The position numbers and the translations under genes were made by a program. Positions 25,365 through 36,585 of a DNA stretch of 64,000 nt are shown in pieces. The notes beneath the pieces were generated by a model that saw nothing but the letters and a program-made list of their open reading frames with translations, ran no database searches and had not been told where the DNA came from. The stretch is from NCBI RefSeq assembly GCF_034190915.1, contig NW_026947490.1, positions 64,035,494-64,099,493 on the forward strand, given 5' to 3'. Origin of the DNA: Cavia porcellus (Eukaryota > Chordata > Mammalia > Rodentia > Caviidae). Position 1 is the first letter of the stretch. The number at the start of each line of letters is the position of its first letter.

Positions 25365-25545
25365 AGTGCACCCGTGGAGTTGCCACCAAAGCCAAGTAAG
25401 AATCCGGACCCTCTGCTGATGCAGCTTCTCCCAGCCCTTCTAAAACACCACTGCAATGCAGCAGAGCATGGGAATCAGGTTTATGTTTTAAGTCTCTGGT
25501 AATTCTAATGATTAGGTAAATTTGAGAACCTATGTTCTAGCCAGT
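25365..25545 (+). mobile_element. MER5-like old DNA element
   Basis: AGTCTCTGGTAATTCTAATG and AAATTTGAGAACC match the right half of MER5-type hAT relics. Confidence 0.4.
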
Positions 25546-25667
25546 TCTCCTTTTACAGATGTGGGAAAATAAAGTGACACCCAAAAAACTCTTAGCTGAT
25601 TGACAGCAGGTTACAGAACATAATTTCTCTACAGTCTACAAAGAAATACTGTATTTATACATTTGTT

Positions 25668-25735
25668 TACTGGGAATCAAATCTAGAGATTCACACATGT
25701 GAGGCAAGTACTTTACCTCTGAGCTATATAACCAA
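25668..25735 (-). mobile_element. ID-type SINE (old)
   Basis: ACTGGGAATCAAATCTAGAG...GAGGCAAGTACTTTACCTCT then GAGCTATATAACC is a reverse ID body. Confidence 0.65.
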
Positions 25736-25813
25736 GAAAAAAGTTTCTAATAAATAAAATTAGAAACCAAAACAACAACCTAAAGAGGATGATAAAAATA
25801 TACGGTAAATTTT

Positions 25814-25915
25814 GGGGCTGGGGATTTAGCTCAGCGGCATAAGTGCCTGCCCTGCAAGCAGGCAGTCGTGAGTTCGATCCCTGGTACCGATAAAAATGAA
25901 AAAGACACAAAAAAA
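25814..25915 (+). mobile_element. ID-type SINE, young subtype, with target duplication
   Basis: A full tRNA-like body starts GGGGCTGGGGATTTAGCTCA, ends GATCCCTGGTACCGATAAAA, and is followed by an A-rich tail. It is flanked by ATACGGTAAATTTT (25800-25813) and ATACAGTAAATTTT (25916-25929), a 14-bp target duplication with one mismatch. Confidence 0.95.
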
Positions 25916-25929
25916 ATACAGTAAATTTT

Positions 25930-27577
25930 AAATTTTTAAGAATTACAGTAACAGACACATTCCACTCATTCCTATCAAAATCCTCCCTCTCACTTCAACA
26001 CATTGATCCATCCTTTTTCTGGAAGTCCTGTTGTGAGTGTCTTTACAAGGTGATAGAAACACAGGGAATGCTGCTACCAAGCACCATCCGATGAAAAGGT
26101 AGGCTCATAAAAACATTATAGCGTGTCCTTACTTACCTTGTTTGCTGCATCCTGGGACCATGTGATTTCTAACTCTTTCCCAAAGTTAGAATGACCACAG
26201 GAAGTAAATACATTGAATCTATTCAGGATATCGAAGCAGTTCTAACACTGCACCAATTTACAGAGCTGCTTCGGAAAGTGCTACGAACAGTGGGCTAAGT
26301 GTATTCAGAGTCGGGAAGAATATTTTGAGGAGGATTAATAGGAATGTATCTTTTATTGTAATAATTATTTTAATGTAAAAATTCACTGTATTTTTATTAC
26401 ATCTGGTACTAAATAAAATACGTTCTAGCCTCTGTTTAAATTTTGAATTCTCAGATTCTGCACAAGATGCTGGTACGGACACAGTGGGCTCAGCCAATAC
26501 TTCTTGTCCCATTGATGACTGTCAGAGGCTTGGCCTGCACATCCACGCTCCATCCTGCATCTCCATGCACACCTGCAGCGGCCCCGGAGCAGTCCCCCAT
26601 TGTGCCTCTTAACAGGACAGACGATGGTCCAGAAGTATATCCAAGGTCACTCGAGAGGAATTCCTGGGCCAAGAGGCAGAAGGCATGAGCACCAAGTGTG
26701 ATGTCCCCTTGACCCATCTGGTCCTTGACCCTGCAGACATCTGAAGCCATGGGAGGAGGCTGCCATGACCCAGACCAGGAGGAATCCCTAAAGCAGGGGC
26801 TCCTCTTGTCCGGGTCTAAGAATGCAATGTTCTGAAACAGGCAGCAGCTTCTGTCCAACTGAAAGTCAGCTGTTCTCTCCACAGATACGTACACATATAC
26901 AGATTTATATTGCTTTTCTATGAAGCACTGGTATGTGGAACATTTTAGAGGAAATTTAGTGTTTTCCTGAAGTAAAAGAACTCGACATGACCAAAGAGTG
27001 TTGAAGTAATGGAGTAACATCCTACACTTCAGCTGGATCTTGCCTTTCCCTCCTTGTTCAGTCCTGTTTGTCATAACTACCATATGACCACCTATGTAAA
27101 GCTGAGTATGGGACACAGCTAATCACATTTCATCTCGACATCGAATTTGAACAAGTGAAAAGCAGAGGAGAGGGAGCTGTGGGCGTCATTTTACAAGGAA
27201 GGAGCCTGAGACAGTGCCTGAGTCTGCTGAGACCACGCATGAGTTAAGTAAGGTAAAACCGATTCAAACCCATGCCTGCCATTACCCTCACGTATTCCTT
27301 TCTGCTACATCAGCTGCCTCTGAAATGAAAAGATGGATATATTTGTCCACATTTCTTCAAGATAAATCAATTTTTCCAGAGACAGAGAAGTTTTATTATT
27401 TCTGTGAAATTATAACGTTACATAACAAGATATTTTTAAATTTCCTCTTCACTACAAACTGTGGTCTGAGGGGGTTCTTCGGAGTTCTACCAATTTAGAC
27501 AGTAAATTGCTAAAATGAAAGAATATTAAAAATGTTCACTGGCATTTTAGGAAATTGCTACTCTGATACAGTTTTTT
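25930..27577. other. Intronic sequence
   Basis: No exon supported. A consensus GTAAGT donor on the minus strand at 26131-26136 and a 208-codon open frame on the minus strand at 26490-27116 were examined and not accepted. Confidence 0.35.
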
Positions 27578-27645
27578 GGGGGGCCGGGGATATAGCTCAG
27601 CAGCACAGCATCTGCTTGATCATGAGTTCCATTTCTGGAACCCTC
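27578..27645 (+). mobile_element. ID-type SINE (truncated middle)
   Basis: GGGGGGCCGGGGATATAGCT and CAGCAGCACAGCATCTGCTT then GATCATGAGTTCC show an ID element lacking part of its centre. Confidence 0.6.
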
Positions 27646-27689
27646 TTTCCCCCTTCCAAAAAATCTAATATAGTTTCTAAAGGGATAAC

Positions 27690-27795
27690 TTTTGTTGTGG
27701 CTAAGTTGCTTGGCTGATCTTGAACGCATAATTCTCCTGCCTCAGCCTCCCAAGTAGCTGACTTACAGGCAATGGGCTACCACACCTAGCTAGAA
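27690..27795 (-). mobile_element. B1/7SL-derived SINE fragment
   Basis: TCCTGCCTCAGCCTCCCAAG, TAGCTGACTTACAGGCAATG and CCACACCTAGCTAG are the reverse complement of a 7SL-derived SINE start. Confidence 0.65.
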
Positions 27796-29514
27796 GGAAA
27801 AATCTTTTAAAATCATCTCTCATCCGAAGACTACAACCAGTTTCTACATATGAATGCTTAACAAAATTTTTAAAGGTAAGCAATTCTTCCCATGTAAACT
27901 TATTTTCTGTTTACTTGACAATACTAAACAGAAGTCTCTAATTACAATGTTTCAATTACTTTCTAGAAAAGTAGGCCAGTGTGAGAAATGACAGAAATTC
28001 TTCAACTAAAAATTTATATAAAGTTTACAAATTCACATAAAGTCAGACAGTTTCATAATGAAAACAGACACATTCATGGGGACATTTCCTTAGGAATCTT
28101 CAGTTTTGGATAGACAGCTCATAAGTTATCCTTCAAAACTTAGCTGGTATGGTGCACACAGGGTGTTTTTCATTAGCTATGAAACCTACCCCCTGGCAAG
28201 TTCTTGGTTTTCCGTTTAATGCACTAAAGCACGATCACAAAATTTGAGCCTCAGGGAAGGCTAGCTTCCATTTGGAATAAGATGAAAGCATCTGCCTGGG
28301 GTCTTGCATGAGGAAGCAACCATCCACAGAAGTCACTCATGGCCATTTCACGAGAAGGAACTAACTATAAAACAGAGCTGGGGAGGACACAGAACCGCAG
28401 AAACTGAAGTCCTCAACGCCTGACTTTACTGAATCAAACCAAACGCAAGTCCACCTTCTCTGTGGGCAGTGAAACACAACATTAACAGATAAATGCCACT
28501 TGTCCTTGAAGTCAGTTTGAGCTCTGTCTTCTGTTGCTTACAAAAAATTACATCCCAACTGAAATAGAGGGCTGAATAAGTGACGTGCTTCTCAGCTGTT
28601 CCCTCCGGGTAAAGAAAAATAGGAGAATATTTCATATCTAAGAACAAACTGAGAGCAATAGCTCAGTAAAGAACATGGTCATTAGTATCTTCACTAAAAC
28701 TGGAGGAGATAAACCACTGCTCCTGTCAAACAGAAAGTACAGGAAAAATGATCGCTTTACCTCCCGCACTTCATGAAAACATTTGATCCCTAAAAAGTGT
28801 AAAAAGACCAGAGGAAGAAGAGGAGAACATGAACTAAAAGATATAAGGCAAGTGATAAAGATTAGATGCTAAGAAAATGACATCTTCACAGAAAAAAACT
28901 GATAAAGGTTATGTAAACCTTCAAATGATTTTGCTTGGTTTTCTGTGCATTAGAAATCTGTCCCTAACATGAAATACAAGGAGGCATAATTCCATTTTCT
29001 TCTCCAAGAAGAGTCCCTTTTAATGCAGCCTTAAAGGATCACTAATATGAAATTAATACTAACTTACAATGGTTCATGAAAAAATACTCTCAAAGGTGAT
29101 TTTCTCTGTGGAGTTACAAAATGTGTGAAAACAGAGCTTGCAATGCCAGTGAAAAAAACACATACATTCGTAGAAAAGGCTGGGAATCTCTGCAGAAACT
29201 TGAGGCAAGCCTCCCACTAATGACGTACTCGAGTTCTAGGGAAAACGCTCTGATGCTAAGATCCCAGAATCCTACAGCTCAGTAGGACCCACTGAGGAAA
29301 AGGTGAATACGCTGGACGCCAAGCTGGGAAACAAAGAAAAGCCAACTTCTGAGGAGAAAAGAAACGCACATTTCCAGCACACAGGCCTACCACTCTGGGT
29401 AAGAAAGATGGATGCTGATGGCACATTAAGATGCTGATTTATTTGGTCACAAAACTGAAAGGAATTGAATTCAATTCAAAGGCTGATTCACTTGGCAGAA
29501 TCCTTGGTTTGGCT
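27796..29514. other. Intronic sequence
   Basis: No exon or repeat family was recognised. Confidence 0.4.
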
Positions 29515-29521
29515 TTCTTGT

Positions 29522-29569
<48 letters not shown>

Positions 29570-29573
29570 TTTT
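29515..29573 (+). repeat. (TTTC)n microsatellite
   Basis: About thirteen nearly perfect TTTC units. It is pyrimidine on the + strand and therefore purine in the CAMK1D sense strand. Confidence 0.95.
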
Positions 29574-32470
29574 AATCAACTCACACTAGTAGCAAAAGAG
29601 ACATTTACTTTTGTCAGGAGAAAAAGGTGAGAAATTCCAGAAGGTTTGTTTGTTTTACTCAGGTAGCTTCTGAGGCAGGTCAACAGGGCAGGAAGGTTAC
29701 TACAACACCAAGAACAAAAGTTCACACAGACTACACAGAAAGATGTGTCGTGTGGTCAGAAGAATAAAGAAGTTAAGCCTATGTTTTATAATCATTTAAG
29801 AAAAAGAAGTTTATAGAATTTATACTCCTAAAACTACTTTTGATTTGCCATTTTTACAAATATTTTACCTCAAATTTTCTGGGTAAAAGATTTTTTTCCA
29901 CAGAATATTTCCTTAACCTCACTGAAAATAGCTCTAGAACATTCTTCTATATTGTCAGGCTCCAACCAGAACTAGAAACTCTACAATAAAGAGAGTGGGT
30001 GGTAAATGAAATGAAAAACATTTCTTAAAAAAACATGATTTAATTTATTGTTTCATTTATTACTGGTAGAATTATTTTTGGATCTAACTTCTAGTCATAT
30101 GTAAATTTAATAAGCAAGCCTTCCATGTCTTCATCCAAAGTATTTTCTTTCAGTATTGGAGAGAATATGTTCTAAGCCAGACCTGGAGAAAATCCTTACA
30201 AGTTTCTTTCAGATTTGTACTGACGGGAGACTCAGCAGCCTTTGGGTTTGGCTGCTTTACCAATCGACTGACTATTTAGTTGTGGTGCTATTTTGTTCTC
30301 ATGTCTCCATCTCCAGGATTTGGTTAACTCACTCAACACTCACGTATGAAAGACTTTCTATGTGCCAGGTTCTACAGGGGCCAGAATAAGTGGTTCTGGC
30401 TTGGCTCTGGCTTCAAGCAAATCAAATCTTTGGGCCAGTAAATAATTTAAGACAATGTGATAGGCAGATATTTTCAGAACCCAAGAAATTTCATCTGTGT
30501 AACATTTCACTGGAAATCTAATATAAGGATATCTTTAATTTTTCCTCATTCAACATCGAATTCATTAAAAAGCAGCAAATGACTTTTTATGCCAAATCCA
30601 TGCAACTTCAAGTAACCTCTGCTTCCTTTTCTTGAATTCCTCATTTCCCACCTCATGGGAACACCTTCCAGCATCTGTCCAAATCAACTTTTTGTCTTTA
30701 TTGTCACAGATTTCAATGTTTCTACTATTTAAACATTCCAACGCAAATAAATCATTTGCCAAAACTATTGTAAGTCCAGGAGTACGTTGGATTATTGATA
30801 AATGATTCTTTGAAACAAATTTGGAATTATTTACCCAGAATAGGCTGCTGAGTACACAGATTTTCAACATTTTTCATGTTAAACATAAGAGAATGGTAAT
30901 GGTCACAGAGCACAGGACTAGCAGGGGTCACTACTAGTCCTGGTACTAGTGCCTGTGAGTAACAAACTCACCGGCATTGTGCCCAGAGCCACGCAGGAAG
31001 ATAGCTGCGGTCAGGGATCCTGGGCTCTGAGAATGTGTAAAACTCATTTTTAAAAGTGTTCTTTTTACTAAGTATGGGAAGATACAAATGCTAGTCTGAT
31101 TTACAGTTCAGGCAAGAAACCATTTTTTAATCTGCTCATCCACTTTCCTTAAGGTTCCCACCGAGAAAATAAAGTATAGTACCACTTGCTTCTGAAATTT
31201 TGTAGATGTTATTTGTTCAATAGGCTTCCAAGTGAAAAGATATCAAAATGAGAATCAGTTCCATCTAGACAGCATACACTGAGGAAGGGAGACCCCGAGG
31301 AGCACCACGCTAGCTCCCTGCTGACCTGGAGACAGTATGACTCCTTTGCTTACAGTGTGGGGACCTCGAGCAGAGTGGCCCCCAACACAGGCAGCCAGGT
31401 TTCCCGAGATTCTAAACACCTTGGGCTTTCCCCCATCTCTGCTGGCAAAGCCTGTCACTTAGACAAAGCTCTAACTAGAAAAGGGGGACTCAAATTGACA
31501 GCGAACACAATCAGAAATGTGGAGACACATTCTCAGGAGCAAAGCAAATCAGGAGTTTTCTAGGAGTAGAAACTGCTCTTCTCAGCCATGGAAAGGAGTC
31601 GTTTTGCAGAATAAAAATAAGGACATCTGTTGGTTTCTAACATCCAAAAGAGGAGTTTCGTAGAACGTTACATTACAGGTTTTTTCTTTCTCATTAAGAT
31701 CACAGACTTTGAAGTTTTTAGTGCTTTGGAAAATGATCAGTTATGCAAGCAGACACACAAAAGAGTTATCATGCAGAATTTCAGGTGCATTAGAGGTCTC
31801 AACTGAGCTCCAGCAGACACAAATAGAATCCCCAAACGAGGATGATCTATCCATCCACCAGTCACTTGACTGTTAAATAAAAATCCTCTCCCAGGAATAT
31901 GGTAATGAGAAATACCTCAGGGCTTAAATTATCTGTAATTAACACAATAGTATGCAAATCAATGTAACTAAACAAATAATAAACAGATGGACACTGAAAA
32001 CAGAATGGTAATTATAAAGCAAATAAACATTAGCTCTCCTTTAAAATAGGTCTCCCCATGAATGTATCCCAGAGAAAACACAGCTGAAAATTCTCATGAG
32101 GTTTCCTGAGAAGCACGGGGTACATTACAGCCCTTTCAGGCTTTGATTTTATAACTGTGTATCTGTATCTATCTATACCTATTCACATGTATCTGTATTT
32201 ATTTGTTAAGGTTGAAAAGCATTTTCTCCATTTGCAAGCCAAGAAAGAACAGGACTTTCTCTTTTTGATGCTGGAAGCCCTGCATATCACTGCCAGCTGA
32301 TGTAATTATTTATGCAGCAGATATGGAGCACTCTCTGGATGCCAGACTATGAGAAGTATTAGATGTGGGGGACAGGAGGACACTGAGGGCCCTGTCAGGA
32401 GGGCGGTGCCTTTCTTTTCTATCAGAGGAAGCCTCATCCCTCTGCTTTTCACTCTTCTGAGTTTCTAGAA
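29574..32470. other. Repeat-poor intron with possible conserved element
   Basis: Few recognisable repeats. The subregion 31870-32150 is AT-rich with an octamer ATGCAAAT (31953-31960), several TAATTA-like cores and no SINE, LINE or LTR signature. An L2/MIR-like tail lies near 30290-30375. Confidence 0.35.
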
Positions 32471-32579
32471 CTTTTTTTTTTTTTGTCTTTTTCCTTTTTA
32501 TCTGCACTGGGGATCGAACTCACGACTGCCTGCTTGCAAGGCAGGCACTTATGCCGCTGAGCTAAATCCCTAGCCCCGC
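32471..32579 (-). mobile_element. ID-type SINE, young subtype
   Basis: A reverse copy: T-rich tail, then GGGGATCGAACTCACGACTG...GCCGCTGAGCTAAATCCCTA. Flanks GTTTCTAGA (32461-32469) and GTTCCTAGA (32580-32588) look like a 9-bp target duplication with one mismatch. Confidence 0.92.
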
Positions 32580-33907
32580 GTTCCTAGATCTGACGCAGGA
32601 TGTGAGTACAGGCAGGGAGGAAGGCACAGGCAACCTGGCTAGATGGGCCCATTTCTTTGACAAATATTTACTGAGCTCTGAGGCTAGGACTGTGACCCAT
32701 GAAAAGCCTCAGGGCCCTGACCTGACCCTAGCTACCAGGATATACCATAGTTGAGTCCCATGTTAAGGTGGGAACCTACACTGGGGAGCCCAACCTGTGT
32801 TAGGGGTTCAAGGAAGACTTCCTGATGGCGAGGACAGGCAAGAAGGATTTACCCCAGTAAAACAGGAGAGGGGGTAAAAGGGAAGGAATTCTCCAGCAGA
32901 GGGCACAGCCTTTGCAAAAGGCCTGAGGCAGCAAAGTTCAAAGCTTTCCGATTAGCATGGGGTTTCCACTGGGTTGGATCATAAAAGGATGGGGGAGGAC
33001 AGAGGCTGGCTGAAGTGGTAGATAAAGCCACAAACAACTGAATTACAAAGCACAGCTAGGCCAGAGGCAATTCATCTGTATGGCAAGAACTGCCCCTGAG
33101 GAAGTCAGGACCATATGTGGGAAAGATGGAGGATTCTGTCAGGAGTTGGGCCTTCCCCCATATCCAGCCCTTGACAGTGTACTACTGAGGAGCTGAGGTC
33201 AGGCAAACCCAGCTTGTCCCCATCTTCCCTTCCCTTCCCTTCCCCACCAGCACCTCGGAGCCCCTCCACTTCCTGTCACCCTGCTGGAGGCACAGGCTGG
33301 GGGATGACAGGTGGCCGCTGAGCTGGGTGGCTTCCTCTGCTAAGACAGGACAGCTTGTGCCTTTGCAGTGTTTTCCTTCTTATTTGCATGTTGAACTGAG
33401 AGAAAAAACACATTTCCATCCCTCTTCCGCCACAAGGGTGGTATTCCCTTCTAAGTGATACGCCTTAATGTAGTCCCGCAGCCTCATAAAGGATAAAGGA
33501 GTCCGGGTGCTTGAACACAGGAGGTTAGTTCCAAGAACAAAATTACTAATGCGCATGGCTCATGCACCTGATGCAGGTCCCCCCAAGTAGGCGCACCCCG
33601 CAGGTTCAGCAGCACCAACTCCAGGACCCTTCCTTGCACAGTGCTGGTACTTCCACACCCCTGGCTCAAGCAAAGAAGACACCAAGGAGGAAAAGTATGC
33701 CACACGTCCTCGTGTTTGTATAAAAGAAAGACGTGGATGCCATCGTCAGCAGGCAGGAGATAAGTGCAAGTGAACAGATTTGCTCTCTCCTGTTCGACTT
33801 GAGAACCATCACCTGACTTTCTGGTGAGGGAGAGAATCTAGGGGCACATACATTAGCCACATGGTGGGGAGGTAAGTTTTCAAATCCTTTCCCAAAAGCA
33901 GTACAGG
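32580..33907. other. Intronic sequence
   Basis: No exon was recognised. It contains a (CTTCC)n-like patch at about 33225-33243. Confidence 0.35.
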
Positions 33908-33985
33908 ATTGGGGACCGGATCCACGGTAGAGTCTGTGCCCACACTCATGAGGCCCTGGGTTCCATCCTCAACACCACTAAAAGG
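33908..33985 (+). mobile_element. ID-type SINE (old subtype)
   Basis: A degraded body ending CATGAGGCCCTGGGTTCCAT then CCTCAACACCACTAAAAGG, the older ID type. Confidence 0.6.
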
Positions 33986-34018
33986 AAAACAAAAAGCACC
34001 GTTTTAATTTTTAGCTGC

Positions 34019-34131
34019 CGGGGCTGGGGATTTAGCTCAGAGGCATAAGCACCTGCCTTGCAAGCAGGCAGTCGTGAGTTCAATCCCCGGTACCGATAAA
34101 AACAAAAAGACAAAAAAAAAATTTAGCTGCT
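34019..34131 (+). mobile_element. ID-type SINE, young subtype, with target duplication
   Basis: The body runs CGGGGCTGGGGATTTAGCTC to CAATCCCCGGTACCGATAAA with an A-rich tail. TTTAGCTGC occurs at 34010-34018 and again at 34132-34140, a 9-bp target duplication. Confidence 0.95.
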
Positions 34132-34339
34132 TTTGCTTTTCCAGGTGCCTATTCTGTTGATGATCTGTGGCTTCTTATATTTACTGGGCAAGAAAATTTC
34201 AGTATCAAAGGGAGGAGACTTGCCCAGTATTCTGAGAAAATGTGAACACTATTCTAATCTGCACTGAAAACAATTACTAGACAGAAGGCAAGATGCCAGA
34301 ATCAAAATCTCTACCTGAAAGTCACAGTGGACCAACAGA

Positions 34340-34520
34340 GAAAGTCTCTTATTTGGAGAAATTTGGGTTCAAATTCCTATCCCAACATCTACTGACTGTA
34401 TAATTTGAAACAAGTTACTTAATCCTTCAGTCTGTTTCCTCATTGGCTAAAATTGTATATATAACATACCCCTTAAAGAGTTCTGGTGAGAGGTCAATCA
34501 GCTACCATTTGTAAAACACT
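34340..34520 (+). mobile_element. MIR SINE (old)
   Basis: AAACAAGTTACTTAATCCTT then CAGTCTGTTTCCTCATTGGC is the MIR core and right half, in the usual order. Confidence 0.55.
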
Positions 34521-36412
34521 TGCTACAGACTCTGCCAGATGAGAAGAGCTGGTGATGGTCACACAGCTGTGTGGATGAATGGGCTTGATACCACTGAACT
34601 GGATGCTTAAAAGTGGCTTGCATGAAATGTTGTGTATATTCACTACAATCGTTATTTACTACAACTGCTCAAAATCCAAAACCTATTGGGAACATGTTTA
34701 AGATATTTAGATGGGAAAGTTGCTCAATAATCAAGAGGGAGATTTCCTCTACTTTGAACTGGAAGGTTTTCTTTCAAGCCTAGTGAATTATTTTTCACTA
34801 CTGAAATACACATTTTAAATAGTGAATTGTCACTACCTAAAATGTTCAGTGACACATCATCTAAATGTAGAAAATGAAATATATATTTCAGAAGTATATA
34901 TTTTAGAAAGGATAAAAGAAAATAATCACCCATTATGAAAGTCCCCTTTGTTACATAAATCAGTCTCTATTCTCAACTTAGGTTTAACAATCATAAATAA
35001 AATCAAGCTTTACCACATTAAAATAAGGAGCTCTCATCTTTATTAATCATTGGCATCTGCAGAACCAAGGATCAAGGATCTGAAAGGCAGACACTGTCCT
35101 GCCCTCTCCAGGAAGCTGACCAAGATCCTCCCATCTTTTCACGTAGTGCTCAGCTCTCACCGTCCAGCCTGTGGTTCTCAGGACAGATGCCCTGCACAGT
35201 GCCACAGGCTGAGGGACACTCAACCAACTGGGCAAGTGAATGAGACTTTGTCTCTGATCTATTCCCAATGGTGAAATCTGAACAGTTCCACACTAATTCA
35301 GATGCGTCACTATTATTTAAACGAACAATAAAAAAAACCCAAGGATTCAAAGGTGTTTCTTTAGAAAGGTGGAAAACGAACACCTCGCCTGAGTTAAGTC
35401 TGGGCTGTGCACCGCAACCTCACTGGAGGCCATACCTGAGCAGCTGTGGAGCTGGTACCTCACATCGGGCTCTTGGTATACGAGCTGTAGAGCACCCTCC
35501 AGCCCCCAACTCTCCTCCTCCACCACACGCATGCCTCAAGCTAGCCTACATCACTCATGGTTCCCATTATTTTCTGCAATTTCTCATTTATTATCCACTT
35601 CCCTGGCCCCTATGCCTTCCAATGGAAATCTCATCAAATCAGAGTCTGGTCTAGTTACTATCAAATCCTATCCCCCAGTGCAGCACAGGGCACTTGCCAA
35701 ACGAATAAATGTGAAAACAGATGAATGAAGGAGTGAGTGAAACACAGCCTTATCTCCTGTGTACACTGTCACCCAAGTCCCACTGAAAAGGGCCAGAATC
35801 CTGGCTACCATCCTGACCTTGAATGCGAGACTTATGTCACACTAAGGCCCCCTGCTTAGGGAGTCCTTGTAGGAAGACTTCAGTTCCGAAGGTAAGAAAC
35901 ACTGAATCATGGAAAGTCAGAAGTCAGAGAGACACCTGGCCTGGGAGTAGAAAAAGTCGATCTGAGTCCTCGGTGTGCCTTCTACTGAACAGACGAAATG
36001 TGGCAAGAGCAAAGCCACAATCACTGCAGCAGGGTAGGGGACAAGACCTCCTTGGTCCCTGTGACACTAAGCAAGGTGATGAACCGAGCAACCTTCTGTC
36101 CCGTAACCAAAGCGTAAAGGACAACCGGAAGAAACACAGGCTGTTCCCTTGGAGGGCTTCATAGGGCTACAAACATCTGCCCACGCAGTGTGGGAGGCAT
36201 CTGTTTGTTTGGAGGTGTCTCCTGACAAGGCAGATGGGGTTTTCTGGTTTTGTTTACTTTTCCTCTCCCAAATGAATCATGCACATCCCATCCTGTGCAG
36301 CCTGAGAAAGGACAGGTGAGGAACGGAGAGGCTCAGATACCTCAGCAACTTGGGCAGCAACTCTGCCCAACCAGGGTGGCATTGGAACCCTTCATTAAGA
36401 AATGCAGAGCTG
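34521..36412. other. Intronic sequence
   Basis: No exon or repeat family was recognised. Open frames near 35.3 and 35.9 kb are short and lack domain resemblance. Confidence 0.35.
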
Positions 36413-36480
36413 AACTAGGAGTGGTGCACACGACTATAACCCCAGAGGATTGCAAGCTAAAGCCCATACTGGGAAATCTA
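36413..36480 (+). mobile_element. B1-like SINE fragment
   Basis: AGTGGTGCACACGACTATAA, CCCCAGAGGATTGCAAGC is a diverged 7SL-derived start with A-box. Confidence 0.5.
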
Positions 36481-36520
36481 GTAATTTAGAAAGACCATGT
36501 TATAAAACTTTAAAAATACA

Positions 36521-36585
36521 AGGCCTGGGGAATGTAGCTCAGCCCAACTACATTCAGTCTCCAGTAATGAAAAAATAAAGAAGAA
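36521..36585 (+). mobile_element. ID-type SINE fragment
   Basis: GGCCTGGGGAATGTAGCTCA followed by a shortened middle and an A-rich tail. With the B1-like piece just upstream it may be one composite B1+ID element. Confidence 0.5.

Noticed and set aside
25814..25900. Possible tRNA gene (A-box and B-box, cloverleaf-like)
   Set aside because: The A-rich tail, flanking target duplication and multiple copies show it is an ID SINE, not a functional tRNA gene. The same applies to the other ID copies.
26137..26241. Possible minus-strand exon ending in a perfect AAG|GTAAGT donor, 35 open codons
   Set aside because: The upstream acceptor has no good pyrimidine tract, the peptide is not recognised, and inclusion between CAMK1D exons of phase 2 would create a stop soon after the junction. 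A donor consensus this good is expected about twice by chance in the window.
26490..27116. Minus-strand open frame of 208 codons
   Set aside because: No recognisable domain, low-complexity or conserved motif, and no convincing acceptor/donor pair. One open frame of this length is plausible by chance in 64 kb.
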